Origin: Oligoflexaceae bacterium | Lineage (GTDB): Bacteria; Bdellovibrionota_B; Oligoflexia; Oligoflexales; Oligoflexaceae | Direction: 5' to 3' | NCBI GenBank assembly: GCA_947474445.1 | Contig: CANJJY010000325.1 | Location: 1-5,175, forward strand | DNA: 5,175 bases | Shown: positions 1-5,175 of the stretch, one piece after another | Layout: every line of letters starts with the position of its first letter | How positions within the stretch are numbered: position 1 is the stretch's first letter | Notes under the pieces: generated by a model | Seen by the model: only the letters and a program-made list of their open reading frames with translations | Told to the model about the DNA's origin: nothing | Database searches by the model: none | Program-made: the position numbers and the translations under genes

Positions 1-26
1 CGATGCGCATACTCTATGCAACAATC

Positions 27-33
27 GGGGAGG
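27..33 (+). promoter_or_regulatory. Ribosome binding site that selects the TTG start at 40
   Basis: GGGGAGG is a near-ideal SD and sits 6 nt before TTG 40. The in-frame ATG at 16 has only 15 visible upstream bases, with no purine-rich tract, and this SD lies inside the reading frame if ATG 16 is used. The site therefore favours the TTG start, which also gives a tidier signal peptide. Confidence 0.75.
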
Positions 34-39
34 TTTGCT

Positions 40-1749
40 TTGAAGACACAGATTTTGATACGGGGCGTTTCGGTGCTCGCGGTGATGGTCGGATTAATGG
101 GCGCCTGTGGGAAACCAAACGAATCGAATGGAATTAGAGCAACAGAGAACACGCCAGGTAAGAATACCGCCCAGGTCAGCAAGGAAGACCTGGGGACCTC
201 GGGGTCGATGCACCTGATATCTGATGGTAAGACGGGTGGCAACTCCCATTTCTTTTTCTTACCGCCGACCGTGCTGCGGTCGCCTGGTAAAAAAGGTGTC
301 CTCGACCGTAGCCACCGACCTGAAGTCAAAATCTGTGCCTTTGATCTGACTTCAAACAAGTGCGGAGCTGAAGTTGCTTCGTTTAGTATGGACGCAGGGG
401 CAGGAGCTGAACGCCTGACTCTCAATTCTAAAAGCTACAGTGTCGACTGGAAGACTAAGAAAATCATTATTTCTGCTGATGTCTATCGCATCCGCGTCTA
501 TTCAAAAGGTCAGGTGCTCGGTTTTGCTGACGTAAAATTTATCAACAAGAATTCGAAAGACTTAAACAAGCTGCTTAAAGAAATTGTGAAAAACAAAAAT
601 GAAAAATTTATCTTCCTCGTCAGAGGACAGACGCTGCCCATTAAGTTCCGGATTGAAGAGGGAGCCGTCACCATGCCTTCTCCTCCTCCCTCCTTTGGAG
701 CAGGTGGTCGTCACACCTGTCTGATCGATGACGCCGGAGACGCCTGGTGTGCCGGATGGAATGTTGTAGGACAGATTGGAACGGGAAGCACGAGCGAAGA
801 AGAAAAAACTCCCAGAAAGGTCCTCAGTTCGGTTAAATTCGTCAAGGTCACCACAGGCGATAGCCACAGCTGTGCGATCGATACGAACCAAAAGGCTTGG
901 TGCTGGGGCTCCCATTCTCTGGGCCAACTCGGAAGCGACTTCGATGACTTTATTTCCACCGTTCCTTTGCCCGTGGCTGGGGATATTTCGTTCAAAACGA
1001 TTTCAGCCGGTAACTACGATACCTGTGGTATCGACGTGAACGGACAAGCCTATTGCTGGGGATACGGCGCCTATGGCATGCTCGGTAACGGCACTCTCCC
1101 CGCCATCCAACCGACTCCAGTTGCTGTCATCGGCGATATCCAGTTCAAAGACATCACCGTCGGCACCTATCACACCTGTGGTCTTAATACGGTCGGCAAG
1201 GCCTACTGCTGGGGCTTTAACGTCGAAGGTTTGCTCGGAGATGGTATTCTCGATAATTTGCAGTCGACTCCCGGCGCTGTGCTGACGACGGAAACCTTTC
1301 AATCGATCACGGCTAATGAAATGGGCACCTGCGCCCTCAATCTCGCCGGAAAAGCCTACTGCTGGGGTAACAACGGTCAGGGGCAGCTCGGCAACGGTAC
1401 GGTCGATCGATCTCTCGTGCCCACCCCCGTGTTGGGTGAATTGACCTTTAAATCCATCGACGGCGGCTCTTACCATAGCTGCGGTTTGAATACGGCGGGC
1501 AAGGCCTATTGCTGGGGACTCAATTATAACCATGAATTGGGTCAAGTGACCGACGGCCCCTTTTCACTTCTCCCCTTGGTCGTCGACACGAGTCTCAGTT
1601 TCGCATCGCTCGTCGTCGGTTCGAATCATACCTGCGCCGTGACAGATGATAAGAGTTTCTATTGTTGGGGAATCAATGCCAACGGGAGCTTTGGCGATGG
1701 GGGGGTCGCGTTAGGTGACGTGCCTGCTCCGGCGATGATCCTGCCTTAA
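40..1749 (+). CDS. RCC1-repeat lipoprotein with seven-bladed beta-propeller
   Basis: The product is a predicted outer-membrane or surface lipoprotein of 569 residues (577 if started at ATG 16). From TTG 40 it has a short basic N-terminus, a hydrophobic stretch (about residues 9-20) and a lipobox-like MGAC with Cys23 as lipid anchor; Gly at +2 does not signal inner-membrane retention. Residues 24-55 are a Ser/Thr/Asn-rich linker. Residues 56-208 form a mixed domain with HFFFLPP near its start, a Cys pair (C99, C108) and LPIKFRIEEG at its end. Residues 217-569 are seven RCC1 repeats of the pattern H-[TS]-C-x9-C-W-G, enough for one closed propeller. RCC1 propellers usually bind proteins or ligands; no catalytic role or partner can be read here. 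All 17 cysteines are the lipid Cys or members of pairs, which suits an oxidising compartment. The gene ends 23 bases before a terminator and looks monocistronic at its 3' end. The fold call is firm; the function is unknown. Confidence 0.9.
   Translation: MKTQILIRGVSVLAVMVGLMGACGKPNESNGIRATENTPGKNTAQVSKEDLGTSGSMHLISDGKTGGNSHFFFLPPTVLRSPGKKGVLDRSHRPEVKICAFDLTSNKCGAEVASFSMDAGAGAERLTLNSKSYSVDWKTKKIIISADVYRIRVYSKGQVLGFADVKFINKNSKDLNKLLKEIVKNKNEKFIFLVRGQTLPIKFRIEEGAVTMPSPPPSFGAGGRHTCLIDDAGDAWCAGWNVVGQIGTGSTSEEEKTPRKVLSSVKFVKVTTGDSHSCAIDTNQKAWCWGSHSLGQLGSDFDDFISTVPLPVAGDISFKTISAGNYDTCGIDVNGQAYCWGYGAYGMLGNGTLPAIQPTPVAVIGDIQFKDITVGTYHTCGLNTVGKAYCWGFNVEGLLGDGILDNLQSTPGAVLTTETFQSITANEMGTCALNLAGKAYCWGNNGQGQLGNGTVDRSLVPTPVLGELTFKSIDGGSYHSCGLNTAGKAYCWGLNYNHELGQVTDGPFSLLPLVVDTSLSFASLVVGSNHTCAVTDDKSFYCWGINANGSFGDGGVALGDVPAPAMILP
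694..1746 (+). repeat. Seven tandem RCC1 repeats with 51-codon period
   Basis: The first Cys codon of each repeat lies at 718, 871, 1024, 1177, 1330, 1480 and 1633, giving steps of 153, 153, 153, 153, 150 and 153 bases. The second Cys follows ten codons later in all seven (748, 901, 1054, 1207, 1360, 1510, 1663). Repeats 2-7 have C-W-G after the second Cys; repeat 1 has CAGW instead. The repeats are coding and in frame. Repeats 4 and 6 are also close at DNA level (1177-1214 against 1480-1517, 32 of 38 bases identical by eye), which suggests fairly recent duplication or gene conversion within the array. Confidence 0.9.
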
Positions 1750-1772
1750 GAAGATTCCTGCAAGAAAATTCG

Positions 1773-1796
1773 GCCCTCTTTGAAGAGGGCTTTTTT
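1773..1796 (+). terminator. Rho-independent terminator of the RCC1 lipoprotein gene
   Basis: GCCCTCTT (1773-1780) and AAGAGGGC (1783-1790) are perfect inverted repeats. In RNA this is best drawn as a 7-bp GC-rich stem with a TTGA tetraloop, followed directly by six T residues (1791-1796). It begins 23 bases after the stop codon. An A-rich stretch upstream (AAGAAAATT, 1762-1770) gives a weaker T-tract on the other strand, but no gene converges from the right, so a two-way role is unlikely. Confidence 0.93.
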
Positions 1797-1840
1797 GCGT
1801 GCGCATACCGCAATTAAGTGCCCTTACAAGGGAGGGTTGT

Positions 1841-1939
1841 ATGTCAAAAAACACTATTTCCTCTCCTCTTCGGCCATCGAAAGTTAATTGTTTTCGTCGA
1901 TGGTCCTATGCAACACTCGAAGGGTTCGGCTTATACTAA
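1841..1939 (+). CDS. Putative 32-residue small ORF or leader peptide
   Basis: ATG 1841 is preceded by AAGGGAGGG (1828-1836), one of the strongest SD sequences in the window, at a suitable 4-5 nt spacing. The frame runs 32 codons to TAA 1937-1939. The peptide starts MSKNTISSPL, carries a basic centre (CFRRW) and ends GFGLY; it has no clear membrane segment or signal peptide, and I do not recognise it. It lies between the upstream terminator and the membrane-protein gene, 91 bases before the TTG start at 2031, and contains a hairpin. It could be a small protein, a leader peptide coupled to the downstream gene, or a chance ORF behind a chance SD. No convincing promoter is visible between the terminator and its SD. 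Confidence 0.4.
   Translation: MSKNTISSPLRPSKVNCFRRWSYATLEGFGLY
1872..1905 (+). other. Hairpin within the small ORF
   Basis: CCATCGA (1874-1880) pairs perfectly with TCGATGG (1897-1903). A G-U pair and an outer G-C pair can extend this to about 9 bp around a 16-nt loop. CGAAA (1878-1882) can instead pair with TTTCG (1892-1896), so two exclusive foldings are possible. There is no T-tract after it, so it is not an intrinsic terminator. It could be a regulatory RNA structure, an operator dyad or chance. Confidence 0.4.
1908..1937 (+). promoter_or_regulatory. Candidate sigma70-type promoter for the membrane-protein gene
   Basis: TATACT (1932-1937) matches the -10 consensus at five of six positions. 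At an 18-nt spacing the -35 would be ATGCAA (1908-1913), which matches TTGACA at only three positions, and there is no extended -10 TGn. Transcription would begin near 1944 and leave a leader of about 85 nt before TTG 2031. The weak -35 means the site would need an activator or be weak; the -10 could also be chance in an AT-rich stretch. Confidence 0.35.
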
Positions 1940-2016
1940 TTTTCTGGCGTGCTTCCTGCGGATCCACCTCTTGTGATGGAGGCGATTTGTAGCTACGCCA
2001 TGTCTCGGTCGTCAGA

Positions 2017-2022
2017 GGGAGG
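2017..2022 (+). promoter_or_regulatory. Ribosome binding site supporting the TTG start at 2031
   Basis: GGGAGG, inside the longer purine tract AGAGGGAGGAA (2014-2024), lies 8 nt before TTG 2031. It is the only good SD near the start of this frame and decides for TTG over the in-frame ATG codons at 2046 and further inside, which lack comparable upstream sites. Confidence 0.75.
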
Positions 2023-2030
2023 AATTTCGT

Positions 2031-3368
2031 TTGCTGAAACGTCTTATGAACCCAAGGATAGGGTTAATCGCGGCACTTGTCGTCTGGAGTCTGGTCGCTC
2101 TGTGCCATTATTACAATATTTTGCGCTTTGCCGTAAATATCCCTTTTATGGACGAATGGGAATATCTGAATGCCACTGAATATCTCGGTGGTTTTGATGG
2201 GGCTTGGTTCGTCGCCAAACACAACGAACACCGGATGGTGCCGACGAACTTCCTCTTTTGGATCTTGTATCGGATCAATTCTTGGAACGGTCCATCGATG
2301 CTGGCCCTGAGTTTTGCCCTTTACCTCGCCTCGGTCGGCGTCTTCGTGCGGCTTTTGAATCGTATTGAACCGCGCGCCTGGGCCTTTCATGTTATGGCAT
2401 CGATTTTTCTTCTCTCCACGCTGCCCTGGGAGAATCATTCCTGGGGGTTTCAAACAGCCTTTCACTTCATGCTCGGCTGTTCTTTTATCGCGCTCTTGAA
2501 TATCTTTGAACTCAACAACTGGCGGCGGCTGATCTCTGCTTCTCTTGCCACCTTTACTCTGATCTATACGATGACGGCAGGCGTCGCGATTGCGCTTATT
2601 TTTGCGGGCCTGGTCCTCCTCTCCTGGCTGGTCGATCCCAAGCGACTGCGCGATCGCTCGCATATCGTCTTCGGCATGATTTACTTTGCCGTCATAGCGG
2701 TCGGCGTCGGTCTGCATCTGCATCTCGGGAGTCTTCATTTTAGTGCACATCCTCCCTGGGTCTTGCCGCATCAGTTTGTCTTTTGGGACTACTTTTTTAA
2801 TATTGTCGGGAGTGGCTTTGGCGTCAGTCGGCTCAGCTGGGTTGCGGGAGCACTGCTCTTGAGCTTAGCGCTCTTTCCGCTCGCACAGATCGTCGTCCGC
2901 TCGCGCGGACGCTTGAAAAACAGCGACCTCCAGTTGATCGGTGCCTTCGCTGTCATCTTAGGGATTTTGGGAACCATTTCTGTCGGCCGTGCTGGCTTTG
3001 GCATCGGCCAAGGAAAATCGTCACGCTACTGCGAAATAAGTACCTTTCTAGTTCCTCTCACTCTGGTCTCGTGGAGCTATGTGCGGTATTGGTCGGTCCT
3101 TAGGCAAAGGCAGATCCTCTGCTTTCTTTTTGTTGGCTTCGGCTACCTCTTTCATCGCAGCTGGTTCTTTGCCGCGACGTACGAACAGTTCTCGCATATC
3201 AATCAGACAGGAAAAGCCTGCGTTGAAGCCTATTACGATGGTCAGAATGCGGGGGATTGCCCGGATCTTTATCCTGGTAACATCAGCGCGCGCCTGGAAA
3301 TCGCCAAGCGTCTCAAGGTTTCCTTTTATCGCGATTGGCTGACAGCGCGAGGGCTATCCACTGAGTGA
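2031..3368 (+). CDS. Multi-spanning membrane protein, putative GT-C-type glycosyltransferase
   Basis: The product is a 445-residue integral membrane protein with about ten or eleven hydrophobic segments by eye. These include residues 10-31, 88-107, 116-130, 138-158, a long stretch at 166-200, 212-232, 265-288, 299-317, 335-352 and 360-376. After the first segment the non-cytoplasmic loop carries D41-E42-W43 and, further on, H64-N-E-H-R68. A late S331-R-Y333 motif precedes the last membrane pair. An acidic pair in the first loop is typical of GT-C glycosyltransferases, which move sugars from polyprenyl-phosphate donors on the outer face of the membrane; this is the basis of the call. The protein lacks the large C-terminal soluble domain of many GT-C enzymes and ends in a loop of about 65 residues with C397 and C410. 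It starts at TTG with a strong SD. No sugar-nucleotide or polysaccharide genes flank it, so acceptor and sugar are unknown. Membrane location is certain; enzyme class is inference. Confidence 0.85.
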   Translation: MLKRLMNPRIGLIAALVVWSLVALCHYYNILRFAVNIPFMDEWEYLNATEYLGGFDGAWFVAKHNEHRMVPTNFLFWILYRINSWNGPSMLALSFALYLASVGVFVRLLNRIEPRAWAFHVMASIFLLSTLPWENHSWGFQTAFHFMLGCSFIALLNIFELNNWRRLISASLATFTLIYTMTAGVAIALIFAGLVLLSWLVDPKRLRDRSHIVFGMIYFAVIAVGVGLHLHLGSLHFSAHPPWVLPHQFVFWDYFFNIVGSGFGVSRLSWVAGALLLSLALFPLAQIVVRSRGRLKNSDLQLIGAFAVILGILGTISVGRAGFGIGQGKSSRYCEISTFLVPLTLVSWSYVRYWSVLRQRQILCFLFVGFGYLFHRSWFFAATYEQFSHINQTGKACVEAYYDGQNAGDCPDLYPGNISARLEIAKRLKVSFYRDWLTARGLSTE

Positions 3369-3388
3369 TCGCCCGGGCGGGCCGGAAG

Positions 3389-3420
3389 TTTACATTGTAA
3401 ATCGATCGCGTGCAGCTGCA
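3389..3420. promoter_or_regulatory. Cluster of short palindromes, possible operator
   Basis: TTTAC-ATT-GTAAA (3389-3401) is a perfect 5-3-5 dyad and TGCAGCTGCA (3411-3420) is a perfect 10-base palindrome. Both sit in the first 52 bases after the membrane-protein gene. GCCCGGGC (3371-3378) just upstream is a third palindrome but has no T-tract, so no convincing terminator ends the preceding gene. Dyads of this size can be binding sites for dimeric regulators, but they lie about 180-210 bases before the next start, and short palindromes also arise by chance. Confidence 0.25.
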
Positions 3421-3588
3421 ATGCGGGTGTACAGCAGGCGGTCCACGCTCAGTAAAAAGAGTGGGTTGGAGACGGGCTCACGGGCACGCCGTACGGAAAT
3501 GTCACGAGAGAAATTGAACTCACTTATCGCTGTTGACGGATGGGCTGACGTCACTTACATTCCGCGCGAACCACCGCGTCTTTTGTAA
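3421..3588 (+). CDS. Doubtful 55-residue ORF upstream of the exported protein gene
   Basis: ATG 3421 opens a 55-codon frame ending at TAA 3586-3588. The peptide is rich in Arg, Ser and Lys in its first half and ends REPPRLL. The frame is open further upstream, back to 3343, without a better start. No SD precedes ATG 3421; the bases there form the palindrome TGCAGCTGCA. Its stop overlaps the SD of the next gene (TAAGGA), an arrangement seen in translationally coupled pairs. Codon use is not clearly like the neighbouring genes. I consider it more likely non-coding leader than a gene. Confidence 0.18.
   Translation: MRVYSRRSTLSKKSGLETGSRARRTEMSREKLNSLIAVDGWADVTYIPREPPRLL
3533..3560 (+). promoter_or_regulatory. 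Candidate promoter with central TGACGTCA palindrome
   Basis: TTGACG (3533-3538) matches the -35 consensus at five of six positions. TTACAT (3555-3560), 16 nt downstream, is a poor -10 with three matches. The 8-base palindrome TGACGTCA (3546-3553) falls between them, where a repressor could block polymerase. Transcription would start near 3567, about 33 nt before ATG 3600 and just ahead of its SD. The -10 is weak, so this is only a candidate. Confidence 0.3.
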
Positions 3589-3591
3589 GGA
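3587..3591 (+). promoter_or_regulatory. Ribosome binding site for the ATG at 3600
   Basis: AAGGA lies 8 nt before ATG 3600. It is weaker than the SDs of the two TTG-started genes. It fixes the start that gives a complete signal peptide, and no other start codon in this frame has a comparable site. Confidence 0.7.
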
Positions 3592-3599
3592 CTTTTTGA

Positions 3600-5175
3600 A
3601 TGAAACACCTTCTGCTCCTCGCGCTCACACTTGCTTCGCCTTTCGCCGGCGCTCAGGTGAAACAAGATAAAACTACGCAACTGTTTCGCGATATTTTTCA
3701 TACCAATTTACAAAAAGACCCATCATCGGCTGGTCTGCAGACGGAAGATCTCATACTCTTGCCGCCTGACACCATCACCAAAGCTCCGGCTCTGCTGCAT
3801 GGTCCTGATCCTATCAAGGATATTCTCAAGCAACACAGTCGCCTGACGGCCGATGATCTCTATCAACGCGGCTTGAATCTCCCTACGCAGACCATCCAGG
3901 ATCTCGATCAGGTCTTTGCCAAGTCCGGACCTATCACCATCATCGTCGTGCCCGGGATCTATGGCGAATTCTTTGGTCATCCTTTTGCGGAAATCCTAGA
4001 AGCCGGCGGGTCTTTCAAACGGCGTTGGCAAAAGCGGATCAGGACCCTTCATGACGTTTCCTACAGCATTGAGAAGCTCGCGAGCGAAGACGTCACCCTC
4101 GATGAGGTGATCGAACTCGGCAGTCTCGACGACGAAAACGGCAAGAGCCTCGTCAATGTCATCTACCTCAAGCCACGCCTGGGATCGCTCGAAACGCTCG
4201 GTTCTTCCGATCGGGTGAACGAGATCTATATCCGCCGCCTCAACAAGTTTTTTAGCGTCGTCCCGCAGGCAGAGACGCCCCGCCTCTTCACCCTCGGCTA
4301 TTCGCGCGGCGCTTCCTTTGCTTTGGATCTCATCCTCAAGAGTCGCGCGCAGGTCGATACCTCGCCTTGGTCCGCGCGGATCAAAGGACAGATTGGACTC
4401 GTTGGGGTCTATTATGGTTCTGAAGTCGCCGACGAAAGCGCGACCAACACGGAAGCAGTCAACTATGCTGCGACCCGCATTCTGCGGGAACTGGGCGATG
4501 ATTTACAGACCAGCGATGAAAATCCTTTTGCGCATATTTTAAACGTGGGCCGCTGGACGCGTGCCTTTGCCAAGCTCGCCGGTCTCAGCGGCCGGCTCGG
4601 CGAAGTAGCGCCGGTGAATGCCGCCAAAGAAATCGTGGCCCTCGGTCCGGTCAAGCCCGATCTCGGTGCAAGCTTTAAACTCTTCACCCACATCGCCTTT
4701 GATACCTTGAAATTGGGGGAGCCCGGTGCAACTGACGACAAGGTGCGCCGCTTCAAAGTCCTGCTGAAAGAACTCGATCTTGGCGCCGAATCGCTGGGTA
4801 CCGTCGATCGGATCGCCTGGTGGTCGACGCACACTTTGCCGGCCGACATCGCTTTCTATGACGTGGTAGGTTCGATGCCTCCGCTGCCAAAGACGGATGA
4901 AAAGATTCCAGAACTCAGTCGCCTTCCCGGTTACGGAGCAGAATCGGTCGATTACAAAGGGAGTTTGCGTTCGGGCTTTTACTCGATGTTAAAGCTCACG
5001 GGTAACCAGCTGAACGATTCACAGATGACCATCGCACGGGCTCACTACTGGCCGGAGGTCTCTCAGGTGCTCAATCCCGCCCAGCCTCGACTCGAGAGCT
5101 ATCTTCTGGCGGTGATGGCCACCCATCATTGGGGATGTTCGTATACGAATGTCTTCAAGGACGAAAATGGTCTGC
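3600..5175 (+). CDS. Exported putative serine hydrolase (alpha/beta-hydrolase-like), 3' end beyond window
   Basis: The frame is open from ATG 3600 to the window edge, 525 complete codons with no stop, so the gene is 3'-truncated only by the window. Residues 1-18 are a Sec signal peptide (MKHLLLLALTLASPF then A-G-A before Q19), so the mature protein is periplasmic, secreted or surface-located. A hydrophobic strand (TIIVVPG) leads into P118-G-I-Y-G122, placed like the strand and oxyanion-hole loop of alpha/beta hydrolases. L-G-Y-S235-R-G237 is a G-x-S-x-G nucleophile elbow, followed by strand-like GLVGVYYGS (267-274). FYDVVGSM (residues 419-426) and H509-H510-W-G-C513 are the best later places for acid and histidine, but neither is assigned with confidence. 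A largely helical, Lys/Arg/Glu-rich part spans about residues 290-400. The length exceeds a simple hydrolase core. I do not recognise the family; lipase, esterase or peptidase activity are all possible, and an inactive relative cannot be excluded. Confidence 0.85.
   Translation, partial: MKHLLLLALTLASPFAGAQVKQDKTTQLFRDIFHTNLQKDPSSAGLQTEDLILLPPDTITKAPALLHGPDPIKDILKQHSRLTADDLYQRGLNLPTQTIQDLDQVFAKSGPITIIVVPGIYGEFFGHPFAEILEAGGSFKRRWQKRIRTLHDVSYSIEKLASEDVTLDEVIELGSLDDENGKSLVNVIYLKPRLGSLETLGSSDRVNEIYIRRLNKFFSVVPQAETPRLFTLGYSRGASFALDLILKSRAQVDTSPWSARIKGQIGLVGVYYGSEVADESATNTEAVNYAATRILRELGDDLQTSDENPFAHILNVGRWTRAFAKLAGLSGRLGEVAPVNAAKEIVALGPVKPDLGASFKLFTHIAFDTLKLGEPGATDDKVRRFKVLLKELDLGAESLGTVDRIAWWSTHTLPADIAFYDVVGSMPPLPKTDEKIPELSRLPGYGAESVDYKGSLRSGFYSMLKLTGNQLNDSQMTIARAHYWPEVSQVLNPAQPRLESYLLAVMATHHWGCSYTNVFKDENGL

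Noticed and set aside
16..39. ATG 16 as start of the lipoprotein gene
   Set aside because: There is no SD in the 15 visible bases before it, while GGGGAGG lies 6 nt before TTG 40, which also gives a compact lipoprotein signal peptide. ATG 16 is not fully excluded because the upstream sequence is cut off.
1003..1545. A 180-codon open frame on the minus strand inside the RCC1 gene
   Set aside because: It is antisense to the repeats, its periodic peptide simply mirrors the 51-codon repeat, and the plus strand encodes a clear RCC1 propeller.
694..1746. Tandem repeats considered as a CRISPR-like or mobile repeat array
   Set aside because: The 153-base units are continuous coding sequence conserved mainly at protein level (H-T-C ... 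C-W-G), with no spacer and repeat structure.
1949..2179. A GTG-started 76-codon frame overlapping the start of the membrane-protein gene
   Set aside because: It has no SD, most of it overlaps the real gene in another frame, and the peptide shows no recognisable features.
2064..2771. A 235-codon open frame on the minus strand inside the membrane-protein gene
   Set aside because: The peptide is very rich in charged residues, as expected from the complement of hydrophobic membrane-segment codons, and the plus strand gives a coherent membrane protein with SD and motifs.
3371..3382. GC-rich GCCCGGGCGGGC as terminator of the membrane-protein gene
   Set aside because: The possible stem is only four pairs with a tight loop, and no T-tract follows it.
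4463..4849. Overlapping minus-strand open frames of 128 and 97 codons (4463-4849 and 4539-4832)
   Set aside because: Both are antisense to the long hydrolase frame, which is open for 525 codons with a signal peptide and catalytic-type motifs. The minus-strand frames have no such features.

Overview
The window looks like a Gram-negative bacterial chromosome of moderate GC content. All genes lie on the + strand and each seems to be its own transcription unit. Two of the three main genes have exported products and the third is an integral membrane protein, so the common theme is the cell envelope. A lipoprotein signal peptide, a disulfide-rich RCC1 propeller and repeated TTG starts behind strong Shine-Dalgarno (SD) sequences would fit a deltaproteobacterial or Bdellovibrionota/Oligoflexia-type genome. 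That placement is an impression from the proteins, not a computed result. There are no RNA genes, CRISPR arrays, insertion sequences or integrases.

Region 1 (1-1796) holds an RCC1-repeat lipoprotein, best started at TTG 40. It consists of a lipobox Cys, a mixed N-terminal domain with one Cys pair, and seven RCC1 blades with an almost exact 51-residue period. Every blade carries a C-x9-C pair. The gene ends at a textbook intrinsic terminator (1773-1796).

Region 2 (1750-2030, 281 bases) is intergenic. After the terminator it contains a 32-codon small ORF with a very strong SD (1841-1939), a hairpin inside that ORF, and a candidate promoter for the next gene with a good -10 (TATACT) and a poor -35.

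Region 3 (2031-3368) encodes a 445-residue multi-spanning membrane protein from a TTG start. An acidic DEW motif after the first membrane segment, an HNEHR motif and a late SRY motif suggest a GT-C-fold, lipid-linked-sugar glycosyltransferase of an unassigned family.

Region 4 (3369-3599, 231 bases) is intergenic. It has several short perfect palindromes, a candidate promoter and a doubtful 55-codon ORF whose stop touches the SD of the next gene.

Region 5 (3600 to the end) is a long reading frame, open for at least 525 codons and cut by the window edge. It encodes a Sec-exported protein with a G-Y-S-R-G nucleophile elbow and is a candidate serine hydrolase of alpha/beta fold. No shared pathway can be shown for the three genes. 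I see no defence, mobile or secondary-metabolite system; the most unusual items are the highly regular disulfide-stapled propeller, the unassigned hydrolase and the small ORF.
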